From assembly GCA_013423325.1 (NCBI GenBank), contig BLJB01000126.1, forward strand, positions 186,001 through 250,000: 64,000 nt of DNA, given 5' to 3'. This DNA is from Usnea hakonensis. Its lineage: Eukaryota > Ascomycota > Lecanoromycetes > Lecanorales > Parmeliaceae. The translations under genes were made by a program, and so were the position numbers. Positions within the stretch are counted from its first letter, which is position 1, and every line of letters starts with the position of its first letter. Shown here one piece after another: positions 22,874 to 34,590 of the stretch. Below the pieces are notes generated by a model. The model had not been told where the DNA came from, ran no database searches, and saw nothing but the letters and a program-made list of their open reading frames with translations.

Positions 22874-24169
22874 CTCGGCTGTGATGACCCGGGGAAGATT
22901 GCGGGATGATTGTATATCAAGAAATTCTGTTGGGAAGTCTCCGTTAGATGTGCTGTTAAGACAAGTTATAATAATATCATCTGCGCAATCCACAGGATAG
23001 ACGTTCGAAGAAAAAAATGCGGTGTACGTACGGAGACTCTGGTCATGCAAGCTTCCAGCGTGCGATGAGGCTGGGTTTGTGCCTGCAGATATTATGTGGC
23101 CCCGCGTACCTCGTTTTCAAACTAGTTCGATGGACTTCGCCAGCACTAGCGCTATATGCTTGTTTGCCGATTTCTGGTATCACTTACAATGCAGCAAGGG
23201 AATCAGGCTGGACAAGTCTGGACCCCGCCCTATTGGCACATCCATTCTAGGGTCATGTACCTCGATAGGGCAACTAGAATTGTTAGCGTCCATATGTGTA
23301 GTCTTGGATGTGTGTGTGTGAGAGATTCCCACTCCGTGGGGCGCCTCTTCAGCCTCGTTGGCCGATGATTCCAATCGGCATTCCGGCCACGATCGGTCAA
23401 GATAAAAATAAGCAAGACGATCCCCCAGAAGGCCAGCGCTAATAAGATTCGAATCTGCCACGAATGGATGCCCTCTAACGGACCGACAATACTCAAAAAG
23501 CGTTCGCCGCGGACGTGTGCTACAGTCAGAACTTTGAAAAATCTTGCGGTCAACGGCGGTTCCAGAAAAAAAGAAAGAAAAAAACTGCTCCACCATAGGA
23601 TCAGCGCCATTAGGAAACGCACCTTTATACGAACTAAATACCTCGATGCACTAAAATGGTATTCCCCGCAGGCAACAGAATATGATGGATGGCGGCGACT
23701 TTGCAGTAACGAGTCCCTAAATGGCAGCGGGAAAGCGCATCCGTTCTGCATGCTTACACACTCCACCTGCACATCTTTGCCGGCTTGGCTTGGTTCATTG
23801 TCCCTGAAGATTCGGGACTCGTCACCACTTACGGTATCACCCTGCAAGCAGTGCACTAGAAAATGGCTGCATGCCGCTATACCTCACGACTCCAATAGAG
23901 CTGGACCATGTGACAAACCCTGCAGATTCAAAAACCCAAACTCGGGTCCGGAACAGGTCAGAGCGCATCGGAGAAGAGAATGGCGGGTAAGCATTGTTAT
24001 CACCAGTTTATACGGTAGCCCGCTCGAGCAAGTCACTAATGTCATCGCCACGCATGCAGTTGTCGCCAAAGGCTTAATGGCGAGAACTCAGGTCACCAAA
24101 CGAACCCCAGCTTCAGACTCCAGTTTTTGATGTAGCATTGAACCCTCTTTTTACCGAGGCACTTCCGTC
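22874..24169. other. Intergenic region, no supported gene
   Basis: About 1.3 kb. A minus-strand frame at 23230-23856 (208 codons) contains two hydrophobic stretches (FLMALILWWSSFFLSFF and LALAFWGIVLLIFIL) but overlaps an equally long opposite frame and matches nothing I know; I do not call it. The right part is the 3' flank of the Rhodopsin-domain gene. Confidence 0.4.
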
Positions 24170-25568
24170 TTATGCTACATGTGACTCCACTCTGATTTCT
24201 TGAGTGACATTGACTTCCCCTGGTATATGTTGTTCCAAGTAGGTGTCCTCCCGCGAGGCCTCGACATCGTATTTTTGTCCTTCATGAAGCTCAATATAAG
24301 ATTCACTGCCCACGGTTCTATCGCTATGATCCAGTATGGACCCACCACGGCCCAGCCATTTCCGCCGTCTCGTGTCACGAAGATAGTTGCCGTTTACGAT
24401 GCTCGCGCTTGGATGACGGCGTTTCCTCTTGTGAAAGAGTGACCCTGTCTCTGGAGCGCTGACGCAAAGCACGCCAGCGGTCAGTTCAGCTGTTCTGAGT
24501 CGTCATTCAGCAACCCATTACCGTGAAATTACATTCGAAGATTGACTCACCCCCACATGACAATATCTGGTTGAACCCAGGTCTTGTCGGGATTGCTGCT
24601 CCCTCTCAGTCTGACAATGAAACCCATGAGACTGAATGCAGGAGCGCTTTAGTAGCTGTCAGCACTAGACTAGAACAGTAATGACCATGCGGCTTACCAT
24701 AGACCAAATGTAAAGACTAATACGACAATAATCTTTTTCTGTAATTTCGCATTCATTTTCCAGACCGCATTGACCGGGAGCAATAGAATGACAAAATCTG
24801 TCAATGTGTTGAATGCTCCACTGATGTCAAGTAAAAGGGAGACATCTACGCAAGTGCCTGGAAGCTTTGGATTGTACACTTTGGCCCGGGGCTTACACTC
24901 CCATATCTTCACGAGGGTCGTACTTGTGTAAAAAAGGATAAGTAGAACAATGAGGAAGACGATGCTGTTGTCGAAAGGACTCCAACGTCGGGGAGAAAAA
25001 ACCCGGCGGTAAAGCCAGAGCACTGCAAGCTTTGCAATGCATATCGTAATACCGTAATGGATTGACGCGACGTTGAACCACTTCAAGATCAATTAGTGAC
25101 TGTGTCCCTCCCTCTGGCCTGCCTTGGGAAAAGCTTTGGGGCTCACATATGCTGCTTCCTTGGCTTGTGCTGCCGTGATGTCCCACCCGTGCTTTCCGCC
25201 GTTATGTGCCATGGTAGAAGCACCAACGGCACAAAACGCTACTGTACCACCCTACAGAGTTTGCAAATAAGCAAACATGGTCTTGAGAAACACTGTAGTC
25301 TCCAGACTCACCCATGCAGTTAAAGCAAGCCCTGTTGGTATTAGTCTGAATACACGGTCTGGAAGGATTCGAGGCTTGGATTACAGTCTTCGAAAATCCA
25401 TGTTCGCTTGATATAGACCCTAACATAGCAGCGCAGAAAAAAAAAGAGTGTGATCGCAGGAACACAGATTCCTATAGAGATGTTGTTTCTGTATGTTAAA
25501 GAAGGTGGGTTCACGAAATCTGAAGAGACACCTGGTGGAGGTTTTAATGCGGGTATCGGGGTGGCCAT
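24170..25568 (-). CDS. Integral membrane protein, fungal Rhodopsin domain (PTH11-like architecture)
   Basis: Seven-helix fungal membrane protein with the 'Rhodopsin domain' (PF20684). Six exons in transcript order: 25568-25385, 25331-25312 (20 bases), 25251-25147, 25080-24698, 24631-24552, 24489-24170; total 363 residues and every phase closes. Family landmarks: an outward N-terminus, ISIGICVPAITLFFFLRCYVR (TM1, split here as ISIGICVPAI/TLFFFLRCYVR), FEDWLALTAW (TM2), NGGKHGWDI before TM3, IAKLAVLWLYRRVF, the Cys-containing loop CKPRAKVY...PGTCVDV, SGAFNTLTDFVILLLP and the KMNAKLQKKI cytosolic loop. The C-terminal tail is polar and charged, as usual. Related proteins are proposed surface sensors, but ligands are unknown. 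Confidence 0.9.
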
Positions 25569-27601
25569 TCTCTACCCGCTTTCGAAAGGCTCTGGTTCAT
25601 GAGGCGATCCTTAGTCTATCATCGGCAGTCATGGATATGCTATAAAGGGTCAGATGATATATATAGAGTGCATTCAGGCCTTGATGACTTAGTTCTTCAC
25701 CGAAGACCCTGTGGACAGCTGATTGTCCGAAACATAAGATCTGCAGACCTTGCCACAAGTGTGCATGATCCGATTGCCAAGAGCCAGTAATGTCGTAAAT
25801 GCTGCAGTTTGCAAGCCACCATGTCTGCGGACGTATGACAAATCTTCTGGCTTGTTTTTAATAGGCTCTGCCAGCTGCTAAATATCCCTTTGCTTCTGCT
25901 CGGGGAATATTCGCCAGCCGGGACCAAATTTAGGGTTTGCCATTAGCCACGTGGAGCTTACCGCGTCGCTGAGTGAGCCAAATGTTGAGCTGCAGTGAGA
26001 CGCAGCTATTGGAAAAATGGTAGACCCTTCATTTGGTCCCTCCTAGCGTGTCCTCCTCGAAAAGAAGGAAAGGGATAGCGATTTTTGGTGTAGTATTGTA
26101 CAGAGTAAGCTTGGTCGACTGCTGGCTTGGAGTGCAAGGCTTCGAGAAATACGGACGGCGGTAAGACCGAGATAATGATACTGTTTTAATGCGCCGCACG
26201 TGCACATATCAGTGACGGGTAAATATCGATTTTGTAGCAACGAGTAGTGTACCCTGGGGCGCACCGATCGACATTGGAGAAGTCCGCGAGCCCCCGCAAC
26301 GGAGACGAATTACGGTGTGTTCAGGCGTAATCTGGGACAGGTGATTAGCTCGGAGATAATCGTTGTGTAGTGGGCAGGTACATTGTAGAGAGGATTGGAG
26401 CAAGGCTTTGCTTGGGTGACCATCCCGCTCTGACCACTCCAACGGATCATCACAAGTGCCTCATTCGACGCCTTGCTGTGTGCTGCAACTCGACAGGATT
26501 CGTAGGATTCCGAAAGGGTGAATTGGATTGATTCGCAGAGCAGGACCGTTTAGCCGTGGCATTAAAGGTTTCACTAGAGTCCAGACCAGCAAAGACTCTG
26601 GGGGCGGGACTGCGGGATGGTTGAAGAAACATGAAATCTCCCAAAGTGGCGTTAGTCCAATGTTGTACGTCTTAACCTATCCAAAAGAAAAAAAGAAAAG
26701 AAAAAAAGAAAATCTCTCAAGACATTTGACCTCAGGAATGTGGCATTGTAGGATAAGCCAGCGACTCCAGGGACTATGCGGGATAGAAGCGGGGATAAGA
26801 TACCGGTTTCGACTCGAAAGACTTACACCTAGCATGCTGACATGCACCTTCCTGACCGCATACGGGTAGGCGAGCCAAATGCTGGAACGAAGTGGTCGGA
26901 TAGCCTCTCTTACTTTGGTAATGCACGCAACCTATCTCGGCCGAAACGAGTTCGAAGTGGGGCAAGTCTCTGGATCACACCCTCGAATAGCGATCAATCA
27001 AATTTTTGTGCCTCACTACACTCTCATATCTCTTTGAGCATCACGAGGGGTAGAAGTAGTCGAGAAATGGTACTTCGTGAGTCTTGGAAGCACTACTTGG
27101 TTTCGGGGGCGAAGCATCCCGAAAGATAGCATGCTTGCGGGACAAATCGCTGCACCTGGGCGTGTAGCACACTTGAAGGGGGTCATTCTGTCTGCGAGTC
27201 ATCCCCGAGATGGCCGTTAGCGCATCAATCACCACCAAACGGGAACTTGCTTCGACGCGGAGAAGGTGGGTATGATTCGTCCTTATCTCTCATCAGCGTC
27301 CGTAGAGTGTTTTTCTTGACTTGGGTACTTTGCACGTGCGATACATCCTTCAGCACATCGGTCGTCAATGGACCCTTACTCTTCCGTTCCAATGATAGGC
27401 GTGCTATTTACCTCCATCAGGAGATGATCAGTCTAGCTCTAACAGATTTATCCCTCATTTCCAAGTATTTCAGGTCTTGCACGCCATCTTCCTTCTTCTA
27501 CGGTACGTGGGCTCTCTAGACTGTTTGTGCTAAGCTCCACCTTTGCAAATGTACACCCAAAGCTAGTCATACCTCCAGTTGTGTACCGCACGATCTCGAA
27601 G
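25569..27601. other. Intergenic region, no gene recognised
   Basis: About 2 kb with no supportable gene on either strand. A purine tract of A/G-only sequence lies at about 26681-26713. The left part should hold the promoter of the Rhodopsin-domain gene. Confidence 0.45.
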
Positions 27602-29376
27602 ATGAACAGTCTAGATGCTAAGAGCTTCGGTACGTATCTTTCGAGTCAGTCCTTGTTTGATATCTCTGACACCATCCAGGGTTAGGGAAAGAACAGACCG
27701 CCGTAGAAACTACAGGGTTGCCGAATCACTCTACTTTGGAGATTGAGGAAATCAACGAGAAGAGACTTTTGCGGAAGATTGACCTCCACGTCTTGCCTAT
27801 ACTCTTTGTGATATATGTCGCTGCTTTTCTGGACAGGTGGAGACGCCCCTTTGATCTCATTGGATGTTTCTAACACCTTCGAACTACAGAGTCAACATCG
27901 CAAATGCCCTTGCAATGAGCTTGCCAAAGAGCTAAAGCTCAGAGGACCGCAGCCAAACATTGCCCTTACTATATTCTTCGTGCCATATATTCTTTTTGAA
28001 ATCCCTTCGAATATCTTGATGAGAAGATACCAGCCGCATATGTGGTGTTTGTATAGGCTGAATTTATATTTGAATCATCACTTACCGTTCCTAGTATCTG
28101 GTTGTATCTTTGCTTTCGGAATTGTGATATTAGGTCAAGGTTTCGGTAAGATGCTCACCGCAGCGCAGTATCATAGTAACTCCGCCTCCAGTGGAAAGTT
28201 ACCACGGTCTTTTGGTAACACGATTTCTACTCGGTCTCGTCGAGGCTGGGATTTTTCCAGGCAGTAAGTACGTTGATGCGCTTGAAAACACGCTTAACGC
28301 CGGACTGTAAGCTTTTACCTTATAAGCTTTTGGTATCAACGCGAAGAAGCCCAGAAAAGGTTCACACTTTACTGGTCATCCGTGATCGTTGCAAGCGCAT
28401 TTGGAGGCCTTCTCGCGACAGGTATTGCTAGTATGAATGGTATTCGAGGATTGAGCAACTGGAGGTGGATATTCGTATTGGAGGGAATACTCACCATCTC
28501 GATTGCCATCATAGCCTTCTTTCTCGTTCCCAGCTTTCCGAGAGAGGCAAAGTGGTTGACGCCAGAGGAGAAGAAGTGTGTGCTTACAAGAACAGGCGTG
28601 GACGAGGATCATTTACACCCGCTCACGAGTTGAGTGATGTGGCTTGTTTCTTCAAGGATGCAAAAAATTACCTTGGAGGTGTGATGTATTTTGATATGTC
28701 CCAATAAGCGAATCACTGAAGACAGGTGGACTGACATTGTTCAGCCGTTGTTGCTCCAATCTACTGTAAGGAACTCGACAGCACACACGGCGAGGTCCTA
28801 ACATTGAATATAGCGCTCGCCTACTTCACGCCGACAATCATCCAAACACTAGGCTACTCTGTCGTTCAAACACAATTACATGCCGTTCCACCTTTCGCCG
28901 CAGCTTTAGGGCTCTGCTTGGTCACGGCATATCTCTCTGACACAGTCCGACTTCGCTACCCCTTCATCGCTCTTGGGATGACTCTCAGCATCGCGGGCTA
29001 CGCCATCCTAATGACCGTCCACGGGAGAGCCCATTTTCCAGCCCAATACGCCGCTCTGTGCATGGTTTGCATGGGCGGTCTTGGCGCCGGAGCGAGCATC
29101 GTGTGCTGGTATTTGATGAATCTCCAAGGCCACGCGCAATGTAGCATCGGCTCGGCTTGGATGATCAGCTTTGGCAATACGGGCGGCATAGTGGCTACGT
29201 TTACGTTTCTGAAGAAAGACGCTCCGCTGTACCATACGGGCTACTCTATCTGCATGGCTGTTACCGTCATCGGCGCTGCGGCTTGTAGCTTGTATGGCGC
29301 TCTGATTTGGAGGGAAAGGAGAAGGGTGCGTCAAGTGTGGAGTGGCGGCGACGTAGTGCTTATGCCATCCCTCTAA
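27602..29376 (+). pseudogene. Broken MFS transporter, anion:cation symporter (allantoate permease-like) type
   Basis: Clearly an ACS/Dal5-type MFS transporter: LRKIDLHVLPILFVIYV, RVNIANALAM, FFVPYILFEIPSN, LVTRFLLGLVEAGIFPGS, FYLISFWYQREEAQKRF, SNWRWIFVLEG, AYFTPTIIQTLGYS. Most joints have good splice sites (27630-27679, 27837-27889, 28047-28094, 28146-28191, 28268-28311, and one around 28767-28812). Two defects stand out. Near 28600-28635 the frame changes between GVDEDH and ELSDVACFFKD without an intron of workable size. At 28694 the required donor after GGVMYF reads ATATGT where GTATGT is expected, although the branch point CTGAC and acceptor TTCAG (28744) are intact. I infer a non-functional gene; a functional AT-AG intron plus a small assembly error is the alternative. 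Confidence 0.7.
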
Positions 29377-29745
29377 GAGCCGGGAGCGACCAAAGTAGCC
29401 AGGGCCGTGAAATCGATGAAATCTATGGCTACAGTAGTATTGGCCAACCGGCGATCCAAATCATGTCTTATTTCACTATAAACTACAGTAGTTCGGAGCA
29501 GTTGCTATTCTAGCTTACGGTCAAGTGATGACGAGGGACAAAGTCGCCGTGATCAGCCCAAGTCGAAAGCCGCTCATGAGACAGCCTTGGAAAGTTAGAG
29601 ACTTCCGGACTTCCATGTAATGCAAAAAGCCATCAAAGCCTTCGTTCCGAGGATGCCGCAATCTCAGTGAGACACAGCAAGGATGAGAATGTGTTCTGTG
29701 TAGAATCTATTGATGATGACTCCTTGATTCTATGTCCGTCGTGTA
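29377..29745. other. Intergenic, convergent ends
   Basis: About 370 bases between the broken MFS gene and the dehydrogenase relic. No feature recognised. Confidence 0.5.
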
Positions 29746-30250
29746 CTAGATACGAAGAGGCTCAACAGCCGGTCCATAGCCCTTCTCCCTATCCACAACA
29801 TTGATCATGCACTCCCCCTTCGCCCTTCTATCCAGATTGACCTCCAGTACCTGGAACGCCCGGTCCACATATGCTTCCTCGAGGCCACTGATATGCGGAG
29901 TAATAATACAGTCCCGGCAACGGTTCTGGGTCCGCAACATCCAGGGCCGCACCACTCAGTCCACCTCCACCGTCACCTCCGTCTAAGGGATTGTTATCGC
30001 TATAGGCTTCAAAGGAGGCGATAAGGTCAGACTGAATAAGAATTTGGCCACGGGAGATATAGGTCACGAAAGCGTTCTTCTTGCCCAGAATTGCAAATTC
30101 TTCAGCACCGAGGAAGTGAGTTGTCTGCTTCATAAGGGGGAGGCTGATAAGAAGATAATCGATATCCTTTTCGAGGTCTCCATGATTAGCTATCGCGAAT
30201 AAGAATGTGTGTACAATATGGTATGGGTAGCAGCATAAAAGGTCCACGAC
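29746..30250 (-). pseudogene. Broken D-isomer 2-hydroxyacid dehydrogenase
   Basis: Remnant of a D-2-hydroxyacid dehydrogenase. One frame carries DYLLISLPLMKQTTHFLG, FAILGKKNAFVTYISRGQIL and LSGAALDVADPEPLP, matching the end of the NAD-binding domain. The next family block, CIITPHISGLEEAYVDRAFQVLEVNLDRR, follows in a different frame, with the breakpoint near 29915. Between DPEPLP and IITPHISG the usual ten or so residues (an HPLW-type segment) are missing, so there is a small deletion as well as a frame change. The catalytic His is in TPHISG. No intact N-terminal half or GxGxxG loop is found to the right. Non-functional by inference. Confidence 0.65.
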
Positions 30251-30364
30251 ATTGAGCTGCGAGAGGTTGCGTTAGAAGCGGAAGATTGCGGCGTTCACGA
30301 AGATGCTTAACATCTTTATTTTTCAATACTCGATAACCTCTCCAACAAACTGCAACTTGATTAA

Positions 30365-30691
30365 TCAGGAACATAGTCTCCATTGGGTTGCTAGATCGTG
30401 ACGTCTGACCTGTCGACCAGCATGAAGGCATCCGTGATTCTCAGAGTAGACACCATCTTTCGATACCTTCCCAAAGCTTCCTTCAACTTTTGATTCTTGG
30501 CCAAGAAATGGCAGGATCATTTCAAATACGAACACTCGGTCAAGGAGCGTAAGAAAAAACATTGGAGTGATGAACTCCCATTGTCTTTCGAGAAATGCAG
30601 AGACAAGGGAGCTGTCACCGAAGATCTTGTCCAGTGAGGATTCTGCAAAGGGAGACTTGGCGTCTAGATTTGATTTGTGAAAGCGAGTCAT
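30365..30691 (-). pseudogene. Possible fungal Ser/Thr kinase N-terminal fragment
   Basis: A 108-codon frame reads FLERQWEFITPMFF...EMILPFLGQES...EGSFGKVSK. This resembles the segment that precedes and includes the glycine-rich loop of an expanded fungal protein-kinase family, where a QW-F-APVF stretch is followed by an LPF and a GGFG-V motif. Nothing like the rest of a kinase (lysine strand, HRD, DFG) follows. If real it is a relic. The resemblance is from memory and is weak. Confidence 0.3.
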
Positions 30692-33600
30692 GCTTGGGTA
30701 TGTATGCTGTGTACCAAAAGCTTTGGTTTAGGTTCGCAATATATAGCACCAGCGAATTCATGTTACCAAGAACAGCTCAGAGATACGCTATAATCTTCGA
30801 AAGATAGAGCGTAATGAGCGCAACAGAGGTAGTTCCTGGTCTTTGCGCTAGACTGGAATCTATGGAAGATATGACACCATAACTCAAAGTTCAGCATGGA
30901 TCCCATTGCAACCTTCATACTATATATGCCGCAGACAGTCTGAGACTCTGAGACACGATAGCGGTTTCGTTAATGATATCACTGTAGGTACTTTGCACCT
31001 CCATGGGCTTTCTCTCTGCATAAGAGCGAAAAAGGAGTGACTGTATTGAGCACAGCCAGCGAGAGATAGAATCGATTGTACGTTGAAACAATCGAAATCG
31101 CTTTCCGAAGCCTTGGCTGACAATCATAAGGACGAGAAAGCATGCGATTCGAATGTCGACGAGATCCAAGCGAACCAATATGAGGTCATATATGTTGACT
31201 GTCAAAGGCCGCAAGTCTTTCGTAGGACGCTTTGACGATGTAGATCGATACGCCACACTCAGTACGTAATTGTTCAGGTATGTAACAAGACATCACAGGA
31301 CTTATGTCAGTCTGAAAGCGTGAAGAGTACACCACAGTTCCCGAGTGATATAAGCCTTTCCAATGTCCATCGGTACAAAAGAACAGCGACGTTGTTGATT
31401 TGGCAGATGTCTAATATCGCCACATTAAGGGCAACGGCAGCCAATAGACTCATAGTCATCCAAGAACCTCGCCCCTCAAAATGAACCGACATCCAAAGAA
31501 CCAACCAAAACCCCGCAATCGAAATTAACCCCCTTCGCAGCCCCTATCCCTCCAAACCCACCAAGAAAACGAGCATCTGCCCACTCTGCACGAACCAAAC
31601 CAAAGAAACGCAAGAACGCTGAAGAAAAATTTACGCAGATCCTTACACTAAATCTCCCTATTCCAAAAATTACACTACATCATTACTGCCCCACACAACG
31701 ACTTTCCAAATCCCCATACTGATACCTCTATACAATCCACAGCTCCAATATCGTCATTAAATAGAACTAGCTTTCCTCGACGCAATTGAAGATATTACAA
31801 GCTCGCTTCTTGCAGCAAGTCTTGGGGGGGAAACAGTATGTGGAAGCGGAATATAGTACACAGCTGAGTTCGAGGAATCTCACTAACGTCTCTGCCCCCC
31901 CTCTTCGCACGATCCCTATAAATCAGCGCCCAATGGGTCTCATATGAAACCTTCCATAAAGGCCAATTTGCCGACACCACAATGAGAAGTGACTATCGTC
32001 TAATGGTTCAGCTGGCAAGGTGTGCGCTATAGATTGTGCGCTAGGCTTGTGAGCTGGGCAAAGAGGTGGTTCGTACACTGAATGTTGCGATTTGGACAAT
32101 TTTGTACTTTGAAGGGTTACGGTCCGGTCTTTTATTGAGCAGGAAGAGTATGAGGTAGTCTTGGGCGTTGTGTGCCGTTAGTGGAGTGTTGGTTTGTTTG
32201 TTACATAAGGCGACGGTAGTGGTGTTGTTAGTGGCTGTTTTACAGAGATGTGCTAGGGTAGGGAGACGAGTATTTACTCCCAGTGCTAATTCAATGACCA
32301 CCTCAGCTACCATTATCTCCTCACTTGAATATATCCCGTTCAGATTCATAGATCTCTTTTCAGCCCTCTCCCCCCCTCATATATAAAACTTCAATTCCCT
32401 CCACCTCTACACCCAGCTTTTAGCACTTCCCTAAACCTAGGGTACGAATCACACCCTTCGCCGTGCTACTTATCCTAAGATTGAAACAGCTCTAGCATCT
32501 ATCTACACATCTACTCGCTTCAGTATCCGTTACTGAATAAAGAGTGAAGTCCGTGCTGGACGCTCAATAATAGCCTCCTCATAGACGAAAAACTGGCATT
32601 CTGCTTTTGGGTATATTGTCTTGATGTGAAAGGAAGATGAATTTTCGATGTATGACATGCGTAGCATCCTTGGTGTCTCCACTCTCCTACCAAAGGGGGA
32701 GCCATTCTCCGAACTATGATAGAATCACGAATATACACGTCGAGGTGTGTATGCGGCCACAGCATGGTCTCACCTCCGGACGACGGCCGCATGAACATGT
32801 CCCGCGCTGGTAAAGTCCTAACCTTTGAGAACTAGATCAAGCATGATCTAAAGTAATCTTTTGGAAGATACAACACTGACTTGCTCTAGATTGTGATATT
32901 AGCAAGATAAGTGGGTAGGACGTCCAAAGTTTCTCCATAACCTTAGACTTAGCTTGGAAGATCTGTATGTCATCATACTCGTATCGGAGAAGCCGGTTCC
33001 TACCCAACCTTAGCAAGATCTGCCCTCGATAAAGGGATGCCCAGCGGATCGCATTGACAACCCACGTGTGGAGACCAAGCAGGTTGTAGCGAGGCGCGAA
33101 AATGAAATCTACTGATGGTCACATGTGTAACCAAATCGTTTCGGTTCGATGTACAGCTTCATGGTCTTGACCAGTGCAGATATGCATGCAGCCTCGACTG
33201 CGGCGACCTGGAACCGTCGTGTACATGGTGAATGCAGTAGTTGTAGAGACGGAACGCGCCGGAAATCACATTGCAACAGGGATATTGCGCTATCTTGTGG
33301 CAGCCCGTCAGGCACGTATCGACGTAAGCCACTTACACTATTGCAATAGCGCTGTTTGGTGAATCCTTACTTCAAGATCGTGAACGTGCTGATGCTTGCC
33401 GGCGTTGTGATGAGTGAGATGTAAGATAGATACAACAATGTAGCAACTAATTCCATCGTGCGTGCTTGCCCAGCCGGATTCGCGCCGACCTTCTTCACAA
33501 AACGAGGCAGTCGGTAAGTTTAGCCCGCTTCCTCTAGAAATGTGGATACCAGGATAGAGTATCTATGCGCGTTGTGAGTGCAGAGGCAGCGCCTCTTGTC

Positions 33601-34401
33601 GTTTCCATTTGATTTATAAGGTTGAAGAGAGCGGAAGTTTGTAGTGGTCCCGTGGGGCTACATTGAAGTCAAGGTGAGTTGTAGAGGTGGAGATAGCTGA
33701 TATTATTCGACTAATCGAGCATTACGAGGTGTTGCCTGACGAGATCATCAATCAGTGACACCCTTTGACCAAAAGGGATCCCAGTCCGATGGTCGCGATA
33801 TGCGTCTGCATTCTGGATGTCAACTAGGTAGTATCAACCTACCTAGAAGAGAAAGTCTGAGACTATATCGAGGCAGAATACCCGAGGCGGGCGGAGATAC
33901 TCGGGTACCTTAGCTTCTTCTTGAAGTCGATCTGGGTTAATGTTGTCCGCATATGGTTTCCAACTTTAAACACAGCCTATGTTGTATGTATGATTTAAGG
34001 CTTGCCAAGAACGGTTATGCCACGCGTGCAGCGAGGGACTAGCTAAGTGCTCTTCTATACGATCTGAATTTACTTCTGGTCGTCGTCCGCCGATCTGCGG
34101 AAAGGCGGTGAATGCTGCATTTCGGATAGATGGCAGCTCGATCTTGAGTCAGATTCATGTCTTCAATCCGCAAGATAGGCCGGATCCACTCGGCCGAATG
34201 TCTGATTGAGTATGATTAATCATTCGCCTGCGTCGAGACTTTAGCCTGAGATGAATGGGCCGAATATATAATCAGCATGCATAAGTTTCTTCAACCAACT
34301 TGAAGCATTCGTGAGGATACTTGTAGCGTATACGAGTTTGAAGGTTATTCGGCGACTTTTATCTGCGGCCGCAGTGCAGCACATTGATGCCAAGCGTAAG
34401 C
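30692..34401. other. Long gene-less stretch left of the transposon
   Basis: About 3.7 kb with no recognisable gene. Minus-strand frames at 30915-31256 (113 codons) and 31307-31504 (65 codons, hydrophobic) match nothing known to me. No transfer RNA was found. It joins the pseudogenes on its left and the transposon on its right into a repeat- and relic-rich zone. Confidence 0.4.
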
Positions 34402-34403
34402 TA

Positions 34404-34527
34404 TTATGAATTGCAAAAGAAATAAGATTCCTTGGCGAAATCCATCCAGCCCCATCCCCAACAAATTATTAGCGAATCTTATAGAAAAAATCAGAAACAT
34501 TGCTCCACACCTTTGTAGACAACCATT
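34404..34527 (+). repeat. Left terminal inverted repeat of the transposon
   Basis: 124 bp beginning TTATGAATTGCAAAAGAAAT and ending GACAACCATT. By eye it matches the reverse complement of 37617-37740 at 123 of 124 positions; the difference is a T here (GAATCTTATAG) against C on the other side (GAATCTCATAG), a CpA-to-TpA change. Confidence 0.93.
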
Positions 34528-34590
34528 TTCACCACAATTGAAGCCATTGAAGCTCCAATATAGCCCAAATACGAATACGGAGGTGTTGCA

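Noticed and set aside
23230..23856. 208-codon minus-strand frame with two hydrophobic segments
   Set aside because: An opposite-strand frame of similar size overlaps it, no family motif is visible, and no splice context supports it.
26398..26445. GGGTGACCATCCCGCT-like phrase recalling 5S rRNA
   Set aside because: Only the short phrase fits; the conserved 5' and central 5S parts are absent.
31985..32040. Sequence TATCGTCTAATGGTTCAGCTGG resembling a tRNA A-box (shown split: TATCGTCTAATG, GTTCAGCTGG)
   Set aside because: No matching B-box, anticodon arm or acceptor stem follows.
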